DNA of 18,066 bases from DATGFB01 sp032160545 (GCA_032160545.1 JAVHVN010000163.1:1-18066); one strand, 5' to 3'; counted from the stretch's first letter, positions 1-6,019 are shown. Translations and numbers: made by a program. The notes: generated by a model not told the origin, from the sequence alone.

Positions 1-16
1 GGGGCGCCCGCTTCTG

Positions 17-181
17 TCAGACGGCGCGGTGGGCGTGGCGGCGCTGCGCGCGCTCGGCCAGGACGGCGACGCGGTGCCAGCGGCGGGCGGCAGCCAGCTC
101 GCGGGCGACGCGGCGCTGATGCGCCTCCCGGTCGAGCGAGCGCATATGCTCGCGCGCCAGGGCTTCGTGCAGGGTGTACAT
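17..181 (-). CDS. Small Arg/Ala-rich hypothetical protein (54 aa)
   Basis: A 54-residue protein beginning MYTLHEALAR and ending RRHAHRAV. I chose the ATG at 181 because a good Shine-Dalgarno (AAGGAG, 194-189) lies 7 nt upstream; longer versions of this frame run through whiB7 in another frame and are not believable. The protein is strongly basic, with about 13 Arg and 5 His, and is predicted helical with heptad-like Leu/Ala spacing. It has no Cys, signal peptide or membrane segment. I recall similar short proteins starting with MYTLHEAL in other actinobacteria, but no function is known to me. It lies 71 bp downstream of whiB7 on the same strand, so it may be co-transcribed. The positive charge would suit nucleic-acid or ribosome binding, but that is inference. 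Confidence 0.68.
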   Translation of the reverse strand: MYTLHEALAREHMRSLDREAHQRRVARELAAARRWHRVAVLAERAQRRHAHRAV

Positions 182-252
182 CTTGGTGCTCCTTGACGTC
201 GATGGTGTGTTCTGCCTGGCAGGTGAGCGCAGGGCCTGCGAGCTGACACAGG

Positions 253-615
253 TCATGCGGCCACCTCGATGCGGTCGTTCTTGCGCGGACGACCGCGGGG
301 ACGCTTGCGCGCAACGATCGCGCCGCGTTCGAAGATCTCGCCGCCCCAGACGCCCCAGGGCTCCCGACGCTCGATGGCGCCGGTCAAGCAGGCGAGCCGA
401 GCCGGGCATCCGAGGCACAGGGCCTTGGCGTGCTCGAGCTGCGCCGGGGTCTCGGCGAACCACAGATCGGCGTCCTGCACGCGGCAGGGAACGTCGTCGG
501 GACATTCCTTGGCGAGCGGGTCGAGTCCGATCGTGCCGAGCGACGTTTGCAGGCCCTGGGCCGGGTCGGCGAACGCCGGTGCAGCGATCTCCTCTGGCGC
601 GAAGCTGGTCAACAC
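253..615 (-). CDS. whiB7: WhiB7/WblC-type iron-sulfur transcription factor
   Basis: WhiB7 is a [4Fe-4S] redox-sensitive activator that binds the primary sigma factor and switches on intrinsic antibiotic-resistance genes. This 120-residue protein has the WhiB cysteines C44, C67, C70 and C76 (a C-x2-C-x5-C cluster), the turn EPWGVWGGE (85-93), and a C-terminal AT-hook KRPRGRPRK (104-112). The AT-hook separates WhiB7 from other WhiB classes and contacts AT-rich minor groove. C38 is an additional Cys. The GTG start at 615 is fixed by a strong Shine-Dalgarno (AAGGAGGTGA) 7-9 nt upstream. It lies downstream of uvrD2 on the same strand, as in mycobacteria, but has its own promoter and a long attenuator-like leader (about 1130 to 616). 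Autoregulation is expected. The family assignment is very secure. Confidence 0.96.
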   Translation of the reverse strand: MLTSFAPEEIAAPAFADPAQGLQTSLGTIGLDPLAKECPDDVPCRVQDADLWFAETPAQLEHAKALCLGCPARLACLTGAIERREPWGVWGGEIFERGAIVARKRPRGRPRKNDRIEVAA

Positions 616-622
616 GTCGGGT

Positions 623-632
623 CACCTCCTTC
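623..632 (-). promoter_or_regulatory. whiB7 ribosome binding site
   Basis: The minus-strand sequence GAAGGAGGTG contains a near-perfect anti-16S match and ends 7 nt before the GTG at 615. It fixes the whiB7 start and shows that whiB7 is initiated independently at the end of its long leader, rather than by read-through from the upstream ORF. Confidence 0.85.
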
Positions 633-688
633 GAGTTGTCTGGCGTTGTGAGTAGTGGCGGACAGGGATCGGGCGGACGGATTGCCGG

Positions 689-731
689 ACAAACAACGAG
701 GCCGCGGTTCCCAAGTGGGAGCCGCGGCCTC
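689..731 (-). terminator. Intrinsic terminator in the whiB7 leader (attenuator)
   Basis: On the minus strand, positions 731-717 and 712-698 form a 15-bp stem with one G-U pair, mostly G-C, closed by a 4-nt loop (716-713, ACTT). It is followed at once by a T-rich tail (GTTGTTTGT, 697-689). This is the only classical Rho-independent terminator I see in the window. It sits inside the leader, 74 nt before the whiB7 start codon, so it would abort whiB7 transcription rather than end a gene. It follows the stop of the upstream ORF by about 24 nt. Leader terminators of this kind are known for whiB7/wblC in mycobacteria and Streptomyces. Confidence 0.88.
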
Positions 732-775
732 GAGGAGCCTGACGCTGATCGTGATCAGCGGGGAACCCCTCGAGG
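728..775 (-). promoter_or_regulatory. Predicted antiterminator helix of the whiB7 leader
   Basis: The self-complementary octamer CCTCGAGG occurs at 775-768 and again at 735-728. With flanking bases, 775-764 pairs with 739-728 as a 12-bp helix including three G-U pairs. It encloses a second hairpin, 760-753 with 750-743 (CGCTGATC/GATCAGCG). The 3' side of the large helix takes positions 731-728, the foot of the terminator stem, so the two folds compete. The 5' side lies in the last codons of the upstream ORF, and that ORF's stop (757-755) lies within the enclosed hairpin. A ribosome finishing the ORF would therefore mask the antiterminator. The pairing is seen; the switching role is inferred. 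Confidence 0.65.
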
Positions 776-1069
776 TGGGCGGTCCTGCTTGGCGGCGCGG
801 CGACCGGCCGAGACCATCGGGTTCGGGATGACAGCGGTCGTCGTAGCGGCGGCGCGCACACCGGTGCCCGGAAGATCGGACGTCGGTGCGACGACGTAGC
901 CCGGCGTGCTGCCGTGCAGTCCGGTGCCGCCGTGCAGTCCGGTGCTCGCTGCCGAAGTCACTGCCGTCGATGCGGGCGCGGCGCACCATGTGGTACCGAT
1001 GCCAGCGGGCACGACGAACGGCGACGTGCCGGAGACGGCACCCGTGGTCGGAGTCGTCATCGTGATCAT
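755..1069 (-). CDS. Leader peptide ORF (uORF, 104 codons) upstream of whiB7
   Basis: An ORF beginning MITMTTPTTG and ending RPPRGVPR lies wholly within the whiB7 leader. The ATG at 1069 is preceded by AGGGGG at 7-nt spacing. Codons favour G/C at position three as in real genes, and composition is Ala/Thr/Gly/Pro-rich with a basic tail (GRRAAKQDRPPR). No domain is recognisable. Its last codons form one arm of the predicted antiterminator and its TGA falls inside the enclosed hairpin, so the act of translation is probably its function. Upstream ORFs are a known part of whiB7/wblC attenuation. A shorter form from the ATG at 817 (20 residues) is possible but has no Shine-Dalgarno. An 18-bp tandem repeat gives GLHGGT-GLHGST in the middle. 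Confidence 0.62.
   Translation of the reverse strand: MITMTTPTTGAVSGTSPFVVPAGIGTTWCAAPASTAVTSAASTGLHGGTGLHGSTPGYVVAPTSDLPGTGVRAAATTTAVIPNPMVSAGRRAAKQDRPPRGVPR
911..945 (-). repeat. 18-bp tandem duplication inside the whiB7 upstream ORF
   Basis: A 17-nt exact word (on the plus strand gccgtgcagtccggtgc) occurs at 911-927 and again at 929-945. This is an 18-bp tandem duplication that keeps frame and encodes GLHGGT followed by GLHGST. It suggests slippage-tolerant, weakly constrained sequence in the middle of the leader ORF. Confidence 0.8.
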
Positions 1070-1076
1070 GGGGCCA

Positions 1077-1085
1077 CCCCCTCTC
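1077..1085 (-). promoter_or_regulatory. Ribosome binding site of the whiB7 upstream ORF
   Basis: The minus strand reads GAGAGGGGG at 1085-1077, 7 nt before the ATG at 1069. Its last four G residues (1080-1077) can pair with CCCC at 1073-1070 around a 3-nt loop, so initiation on the leader ORF may be damped. The Shine-Dalgarno supports real translation of the ORF. Confidence 0.55.
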
Positions 1086-1136
1086 GTCGTCGGTCGGGCA
1101 ACGGTGATTGCCGGACGTGCGCGTCGGTGTGGATGC

Positions 1137-1177
1137 AGGCTAACGGTGCCCGGAAAGGAGCCGCAACCTTATTTATT
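1137..1177 (-). promoter_or_regulatory. WhiB7-dependent promoter of whiB7 (AT-rich block, -35, -10)
   Basis: Reading the minus strand, AATAAATAA (1177-1169) is followed after 2 nt by TTGCGG (-35, 1166-1161), an 18-nt spacer and TAGCCT (-10, 1142-1137). The start point should be near 1130. An AT-rich block just upstream of the -35 is the known signature of WhiB7-controlled promoters, where the AT-hook grips the minor groove while WhiB7 contacts sigma region 4. In sequence this GC-rich, the nine-base A/T run stands out sharply. It implies positive autoregulation and a leader of about 515 nt. Confidence 0.82.
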
Positions 1178-1254
1178 CGCGGACCTGATCTTGGGTGTCG
1201 CGAGAGAAAGGCCGGGACCCAGGCGACGCGAGCGGACGCAGGCTGACGGTGCGC

Positions 1255-3249
1255 TCAGCCGGCGACGACCACCGAGTCAGGTTCGGCTCCGCGCAGCACG
1301 GCGAGCACGGGATCGGCGTAGCGCTCGAGCTTGGCCGGGCCGACGCCGTTGATGCGCGCCAGCTCGATCCGCGAGCTCGGCTGGGCGTCGGCGATCGCGA
1401 CCAGCGTCGCATCGTTGAACACGACGTACGCGGGAACGCTCTGCGCGTCGGCCTGCGCCTTGCGCCACGCGCGAAGCCGTCCGAACAGTTCGGCATCGGC
1501 GGCCTCGGGGGCAGCCGCCCGCTTCTTCGGCAGGACCGGATCGGGACGTCGCGACGCAGGCCGCAGCCCGTCCAGGAACCTGCTCGGCCGGCGACCGCGG
1601 CGCTGGCCGGGGCTGCGGGCCAGGGCCCAGGACAACGCGAGCTGTTGCCGCGCCCGGGTGATGCCGACGTAGAGCAACCTGCGCTCCTCGGCGATCTGCG
1701 CCGGCGTCGTCGCGTGCTGGATCGGCACGGTGGTGTCGGTGAGCCCGACGAGGAACACGGCGTCCCACTCGAGGCCCTTCGCCGAGTGCAACGAGGCCAG
1801 GGTGACGCCCTGCACCGTCGGGGCGTGCTGCGCCGCGGCCCGGGTGTCGAGTTCGGTGCTCAGCTCGGCCAGTCGCGCCTCGGGATGCGTCGCGTGCAGA
1901 TCCTCGGCCAGGGCGACCAGCGCCGCGAGGGATTCCCAGCGCTCGCGCGCCGTCCCGCCGGCGGGGGGCGACTCGGCGTGCCAGTTCAGGCTCGACAGAA
2001 CCGAGCGGACCGCGTCCGGCAGCGCCTCGTCGCCCTCGCCCGCGCGAGCGGCGCCACGCAGCAGCAGGCGCGCCTCGCGGATCTCGGGACGGTCGAAGAA
2101 CCGCTCGCCGCCGCGCAGGACGTACGGGACCTGCTCGGCCGACAGCGCCTGCTCGTACACCTCCGACTGCGCGTTGATGCGGAACAGCACCGCCATCTCT
2201 GCCGCGGGGGTGCCGGCGTCGATGAGGGCCCGGCACCGCGCCGCAACCGCCGCGGCCTCGGCCGGCTCGTCGTCGAACTCGGTGAAGGTCGGCTCGGGCC
2301 CGTCGGGTCGCTGCCCGACCAGGGTGAGATGGACGCCCTCGGCATCCGCACGGATCAGCTTGTTGGCGAGCGACACGACCTGTGGCGTGGAGCGGTAGTC
2401 ACGTTCGAGCCGCACGACGACGGCGTCTGGGAACCGCAACCGGAACCCGAGCAGATGCTGCGGCGTGGCCCCGGCGAAGGAGTAGATCGTCTGGTTCGCG
2501 TCGCCGACCACGCACAGGTCGCTGCGGTCGCCGAGCCACGCGTCGAGCAACCGCTGCTGCAGCGGCGAGACGTCCTGGTACTCGTCGACCACGAAGTGCC
2601 GGTAGCGCGAGCGGACCTCCTCGGCCACGTCGCGGTACTCCTCGATCGCACCCGCCATGACCAGCAGCAGGTCGGCGAAGTCCAGCTGGCCGGAGCGCCG
2701 TTTGGTCTGCTCGTACTCGGCGTACACGCGCGCGACGGTGTCGGGCGTCATCGGCGCCTCGCGCCCGGCCTCCCGGGCACGGGCGGGGTACTGCTCAGGC
2801 GTGGCGAGAACGGCCTTGGCCCACTCGATCTCGGCGGCGAGGTCCCTCAGCTCGGTGCGATCGGTGCGCAGGCGCAGCCGCGCCGCCGCATTGCCGACCA
2901 GGCGCAGCGGTTTGTCGACGACATCGGGCATCGAGCCGCCCAGGACGCGCGGCGCGAAGTAGGTCAACTGCCGCAGCGCCGCCGCGTGGAAGGTGCGCGC
3001 CTGGACCCCGGCCGCTCCGAGCACCCGCAGCCGGCCGCGCAGCTCACCGGCCGCGCGCGCGGTGAACGTGAGGGCCAGCAGCTGATCGGCCGGCACCGCG
3101 CCCGCGCGCACCGCGTACGCGATGCGGTGGGTGATCGCGCGCGTCTTGCCGGTACCCGCGCCGGCCAGGATGCAGACCGGCCCGCGCACCGCCTCGGCCG
3201 CGGCGCGCTGCTCGGGGTCGAGGCCCTGCAGCACTGCGTCGGCGGTCAC
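1255..3249 (-). CDS. uvrD2: UvrD2-type SF1A DNA helicase with C-terminal HRDC domain
   Basis: An ATP-dependent 3'-5' DNA translocase/helicase of the UvrD/Rep family, 664 aa. Visible motifs: Walker A AGAGTGKT (29-36), motif Ia TFTARAAGEL (61-70), Walker B DEYQD (222-226), motif III GDANQTIYSFAGA (249-261), LHSAKGLEW (487-495) and motif VI EERRLLYVGITRAR (521-534). An HRDC domain occupies about 585-655 (YVVFNDATLVAIA, INGVGPAKLERY). This domain order and the whiB7 neighbour identify UvrD2. Mycobacterial UvrD2 carries a tetracysteine motif between the motor and HRDC; here that linker (about 560-590) has no cysteine. The GTG start at 3249 gives the expected N-terminus, with GGA-type Shine-Dalgarno sequence just upstream. 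It diverges from mycoredoxin across 138 bp. No convincing terminator follows it. Confidence 0.95.
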   Translation of the reverse strand: MTADAVLQGLDPEQRAAAEAVRGPVCILAGAGTGKTRAITHRIAYAVRAGAVPADQLLALTFTARAAGELRGRLRVLGAAGVQARTFHAAALRQLTYFAPRVLGGSMPDVVDKPLRLVGNAAARLRLRTDRTELRDLAAEIEWAKAVLATPEQYPARAREAGREAPMTPDTVARVYAEYEQTKRRSGQLDFADLLLVMAGAIEEYRDVAEEVRSRYRHFVVDEYQDVSPLQQRLLDAWLGDRSDLCVVGDANQTIYSFAGATPQHLLGFRLRFPDAVVVRLERDYRSTPQVVSLANKLIRADAEGVHLTLVGQRPDGPEPTFTEFDDEPAEAAAVAARCRALIDAGTPAAEMAVLFRINAQSEVYEQALSAEQVPYVLRGGERFFDRPEIREARLLLRGAARAGEGDEALPDAVRSVLSSLNWHAESPPAGGTARERWESLAALVALAEDLHATHPEARLAELSTELDTRAAAQHAPTVQGVTLASLHSAKGLEWDAVFLVGLTDTTVPIQHATTPAQIAEERRLLYVGITRARQQLALSWALARSPGQRRGRRPSRFLDGLRPASRRPDPVLPKKRAAAPEAADAELFGRLRAWRKAQADAQSVPAYVVFNDATLVAIADAQPSSRIELARINGVGPAKLERYADPVLAVLRGAEPDSVVVAG

Positions 3250-3320
3250 TCCCCGATCCTGCCAGCGACCCCGGACAGCCGGCGGCCGCCGTCTGCGGAT
3301 GTGTGATCCGCCGCCCTGCA

Positions 3321-3351
3321 GGGAATGCCGATCAAGGGACGGCGTGTTGAG
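3321..3351 (+). promoter_or_regulatory. SigR/SigH-type promoter candidate for mycoredoxin
   Basis: GGGAAT (3321-3326), a 19-nt spacer and GTT (3346-3348) match the consensus GGAAT-N18/19-GTT of the thiol-oxidative-stress ECF sigma factors SigR (Streptomyces) and SigH (mycobacteria). The start point would fall near 3355-3358, about 30 nt before the mycoredoxin ATG. The -10 GTT is part of a perfect inverted repeat GTTGAG-CC-CTCAAC (3346-3359), which could be an operator or chance. Confidence 0.6.
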
Positions 3352-3387
3352 CCCTCAACTGGCTCCTGAGCGAGGAGAAACCGCGCG

Positions 3388-3621
3388 ATGCTGACGATGT
3401 ACACGACCGACTGGTGCGGGTTCTGCGTGCGCCTGAAGGACGGCCTGCGGCGTGCAGGCATCGAGTTCGCCGAGGTGAACATCGAGTACGACGACACCGC
3501 GGCCCAGCTGGTCACCTCCGTCAACGGTGGCAACCGGACGGTTCCCACGCTCGTCTTCCCGGACGGCACCGCGCTCACCAATCCCAGCGTCGCCCAGGTC
3601 AGGGAGCGGCTCACCGCTTGA
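3388..3621 (+). CDS. mrx1: Mycoredoxin-1 (glutaredoxin-like mycothiol-dependent reductase)
   Basis: A 77-aa glutaredoxin-fold protein that reduces protein-mycothiol mixed disulfides in the cytosol. The active site is WCGFC (9-13, redox pair C10/C13). The family's usual motif is CGYC, so Tyr is replaced by Phe. The cis-Pro loop is RTVPT (50-54), and the segment SVNGGNRTVP plus FPDGTALTNPS is typical of mycoredoxins and distinguishes them from GSH glutaredoxins. The ATG at 3388 has GAGGAG (3372-3377) 10 nt upstream. It is transcribed divergently from uvrD2, probably from the SigR/SigH-type promoter at 3321-3351. Its stop overlaps the TTG start of the next gene (TTGA), so the two are likely translationally coupled. 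Confidence 0.92.
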   Translation: MLTMYTTDWCGFCVRLKDGLRRAGIEFAEVNIEYDDTAAQLVTSVNGGNRTVPTLVFPDGTALTNPSVAQVRERLTA

Positions 3622-4247
3622 GCCGCTCGTACCGGCCGATCGCGGCTGAGGAGCTCGCCGAATACGTCGCCGACACCCTCACCGCGCGGCCCGTGCCGGG
3701 GGCGGCGCTGCGGGTGGCCCTGGACGGTCCCGCGTGCGCCGAGCCGACGGCCGTGGCCGAGACGTTGCGGACCCCGCTGCTCGTGCGGGGCAGGCCGCTG
3801 ACGGTCGTCCGGGCCGAGTCGTTCTGGCGCGACGCGTCGCTGCGGCTGGAGTACGGGCGTGAGGACGTCGAGTCCTTCGCACAGTGGCTGGACGAGGGCG
3901 CCACGCGGCGTGAACTCCTCGAGCCGCTCGGGCCGGGCGGGTCAGGCGTCTACCTGCCCTCGCTGCGTGACCCGGTGAGCAATCGGTCCACGCGCGAACG
4001 CGCCCGTGCGGCACGTCCGGGCGAGGTCGTCGTGCTGGCGGGAGAACTGCTGCTCGGCCGCGGGCTCCCGTTCGACGTGACGCTCCACCTCGGGTTGTCA
4101 CCGGGTGCGCGCGAGCGGCGCACCGATCCCGCGCGGCAGTGGACGCTCGAGGCCTGGCGCGACTACGACGAACGGGTCCGTCCGGCCGAGTCGGCCGACA
4201 TCGCGATCCGCTACGACGACCCGAGCCGGCCTGCCCGGAGCGGGTAA
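3618..4247 (+). CDS. Uridine-kinase-like P-loop-fold protein with degenerate Walker A
   Basis: A 209-aa protein resembling the short actinobacterial proteins often annotated as uridine or nucleoside kinases. Supporting features are the strand-loop ALRVALDGPACAEP (30-43, where a P-loop would be), RAESFWRDASLRLEYGREDV (65-84), GVYLPSLRDP (110-119), VVVLAGELLLGRGLPFDVTL (137-156) and a final IRYDDPSRP. The P-loop region lacks GxxxxGK[ST]: no Lys-Ser/Thr is present. ATP binding is therefore doubtful, and the protein may be non-catalytic or use another substrate. The TTG at 3618 is chosen because it overlaps the mycoredoxin stop (TTGA) and the conserved N-terminus begins there; AGGGAG at 3601-3606 could serve as Shine-Dalgarno. 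Co-transcription with mycoredoxin is very likely. Substrate unknown. Confidence 0.78.
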   Translation: MSRSYRPIAAEELAEYVADTLTARPVPGAALRVALDGPACAEPTAVAETLRTPLLVRGRPLTVVRAESFWRDASLRLEYGREDVESFAQWLDEGATRRELLEPLGPGGSGVYLPSLRDPVSNRSTRERARAARPGEVVVLAGELLLGRGLPFDVTLHLGLSPGARERRTDPARQWTLEAWRDYDERVRPAESADIAIRYDDPSRPARSG

Positions 4248-4289
4248 CCGCCCATTGCGCAGTGCCGACATCGGTGCCAGGTTTCCGTC

Positions 4290-5093
4290 ATGAGCACCCC
4301 TGCCAAGGCACCCGTCCTGCTCGTCCACGGCCTCTGGTTGCACGCGAGTTCCTGGCAGCCGTGGATCGTGCACCTGGCCCGATCCGGATATGCGGCAACG
4401 GCACCCGGTTGGCCGAACGAGCCGGCCACCGTGCAGGAGGCTCGCGCCAACCCGAGCGCCGTCGCGGGCTACGGCATCGACGCGGTCGTCGAGCACTATG
4501 CATCCATCATCGCGACCATGCCGGCGAAGCCGATCGTCATCGGCCACTCCTTCGGTGGGCTGGTCGCTCAACGCCTGCTCGGGCAGGATCTCGCCGCCGC
4601 CGCGGTCGGCCTCGACGCCGCACCAATCAAGGGAGTGCTGAGCTTGCCGGTGTCGTCGCTACGGGTCGCCTCGATCGCGTTGCGCGATCCACGCAACCGA
4701 GGCCGCGCCGTCTCACTGACCCGGGAGCAGTTCAGGTACGGCTTCGGCAATGCCGTCTCGCAGGCGGAGTCGGACCAGCTTTTCGACGAGTGGGCGGCGC
4801 CGTCGCCGGGGCGGCCACTGTTCGAGGCGGCGTTCTCCGCCTTCTCGCCGAAGTCCCCGACCACGATCGCGACGCGCAACTCCGGCCGAGGCCCGCTGTT
4901 GCTGACGGCGGGCGGCAGGGACCACACCGTTCCCGCCAGCATCTCGCACGCCACCAAGAAGCTCTACCGGCATTCGCCGGCGGTCACCGACATCATCGAC
5001 TTCCCCGGTCGGGGGCACTCGCTGGGGATCGACAGCGGCTGGACGGAGGTCGCCGACGCCGTGACCGGCTGGCTGGCGAAGCAGGGCCGGTAG
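4290..5093 (+). CDS. Alpha/beta hydrolase
   Basis: A 267-aa cytosolic alpha/beta-hydrolase-fold enzyme. Visible features are the oxyanion-hole motif LVHGLW (11-16), nucleophile elbow GHSFGG (85-90, Ser87), the acid in LTAGGRDHTVP (Asp211) and the catalytic His in FPGRGHSLGID (His243). The triad is complete, so it should be an active esterase, lipase or related hydrolase; the substrate cannot be read from sequence. The N-terminus is MSTPAKAPVLLVHG with no signal peptide. It begins 42 bp after the uridine-kinase-like gene on the same strand and may belong to the mycoredoxin operon. Only a weak Shine-Dalgarno (CCAGG) precedes the ATG. It converges on nudC with 11 bp between the stops. Confidence 0.9.
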   Translation: MSTPAKAPVLLVHGLWLHASSWQPWIVHLARSGYAATAPGWPNEPATVQEARANPSAVAGYGIDAVVEHYASIIATMPAKPIVIGHSFGGLVAQRLLGQDLAAAAVGLDAAPIKGVLSLPVSSLRVASIALRDPRNRGRAVSLTREQFRYGFGNAVSQAESDQLFDEWAAPSPGRPLFEAAFSAFSPKSPTTIATRNSGRGPLLLTAGGRDHTVPASISHATKKLYRHSPAVTDIIDFPGRGHSLGIDSGWTEVADAVTGWLAKQGR

Positions 5094-5104
5094 AGCCGGC
5101 GGAC

Positions 5105-6019
5105 TCACCCCGGCAGCTCGCCGGCGAGCCAGCGGTCGATCAGATAGCGCGAGATCGACAGCTTCGGGGATACGGCGCACAGGCGGGCGGACGGGTCCGG
5201 CTCGGCCCCGGTGTCGACCCGCTCGGCCGCCCGTCGCACCTCGTCGCGCGTGAACCAGCCCGCCTCGGCGATCTCGGTCTGGTCGACGCTGAGTTCGGCG
5301 GCGCCGTCGAGCCGGGCACCGAAGCCGAGCATCAGAGAGGACGGGAACGGCCACGGCTGGCTTGCCACGTAGCGGACGTCGCGGATCCGGACGCCAACCT
5401 CCTCGAACACCTCGCGGGCGACCGCAGCCTCGATCGACTCGCCTGGCTCGACGAATCCGGCGAGGGTCGAATACCGGCCCGGCGCCCAGTCGACCCCGCG
5501 CCCGAGCAGGGCCCGATCCCCGTCATGAATCAGCATGATCACCGCAGGGTCGGTGCGCGGGAAGTGATCGCTGGCGTCGGCCGGGCAGGTCCGCGTCCAG
5601 CCTGCGTTCGACTCCGCGGTAGCAGCGCCGCATCGCGGGCAGTGGGTGTGCCGCTGGTGCCACTGCTCGAGGGCGATGGCGGTCGTCAGCAGCCCGGCCT
5701 CGAGGTCGTCCAGCCCGAGGCCGATGTCCCGCAGCGTGAGCCAGTCACCCGCGCCACCGTCGACGGTGGCGGCGAAGTACGGCATGCCGCCGGCAAGACC
5801 CAGGAACCGCCGTGGCGCGCCCGCCGGGACCTCGGCCGCCGAGCCGAGCGACAGCCGCCCCCTGTTGGTGACCGGTGTCGCCGAACGCGGGGTGACCAGG
5901 ACGACCCGCGCACGGCTCCACGCGTCGGCCAGCCAAGCCACGTCTCGCCTGCGGTGTGCGGCCCGGTCGAAGGCGACGCGTGACAGCAGCGGGCCGTCCG
6001 CCGACGGCGGGTCAGGCAT
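5105..6019 (-). CDS. nudC: NudC, NAD(H) pyrophosphatase / NAD-RNA decapping Nudix hydrolase
   Basis: Hydrolyses NAD(H) to NMN(H) and AMP; family members also remove NAD caps from RNA. This 304-aa protein has the N-terminal NudC domain, a zinc-ribbon with CPRC (127-130) and C145, the Nudix box GFVEPGESIEAAVAREVFEEVGV (188-210; REVFEE at 202-207) and the NudC hallmark SQPWPFPSS (220-228). The zinc site has CxxC...CxxD, with Asp148 at the expected fourth Cys, which I recall being common in actinobacterial NudC. I chose the ATG at 6019 (MPDPPSADG): it overlaps the upstream M16 stop by 8 bp, whereas the longer start at 6079 lies entirely inside that gene. It is the last gene of the M20-M16-M16-nudC unit. 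Confidence 0.93.
   Translation of the reverse strand: MPDPPSADGPLLSRVAFDRAAHRRRDVAWLADAWSRARVVLVTPRSATPVTNRGRLSLGSAAEVPAGAPRRFLGLAGGMPYFAATVDGGAGDWLTLRDIGLGLDDLEAGLLTTAIALEQWHQRHTHCPRCGAATAESNAGWTRTCPADASDHFPRTDPAVIMLIHDGDRALLGRGVDWAPGRYSTLAGFVEPGESIEAAVAREVFEEVGVRIRDVRYVASQPWPFPSSLMLGFGARLDGAAELSVDQTEIAEAGWFTRDEVRRAAERVDTGAEPDPSARLCAVSPKLSISRYLIDRWLAGELPG

Noticed and set aside
174..899. 241-codon plus-strand frame across whiB7 and its leader
   Set aside because: Arg-rich shadow; covers whiB7 and the attenuator stems, and has no domain or Shine-Dalgarno.
1195..3306. 703-codon plus-strand open frame opposite uvrD2
   Set aside because: Antisense shadow of uvrD2. Its product is an Arg/Gly/Ala-rich string with no domain, and the opposite strand has every UvrD motif.
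5116..5129. Perfect 14-bp palindrome GCTCGCCGGCGAGC near the end of nudC
   Set aside because: Lies within codons for the conserved-looking C-terminus and is GC-only with no T tract; most likely codon bias, though a weak convergent end point cannot be excluded.
4139..5983. 614-codon plus-strand frame across the alpha/beta hydrolase and nudC
   Set aside because: Long open frame caused by high GC; low-complexity Arg-rich product, overlapping two genes with intact catalytic motifs.
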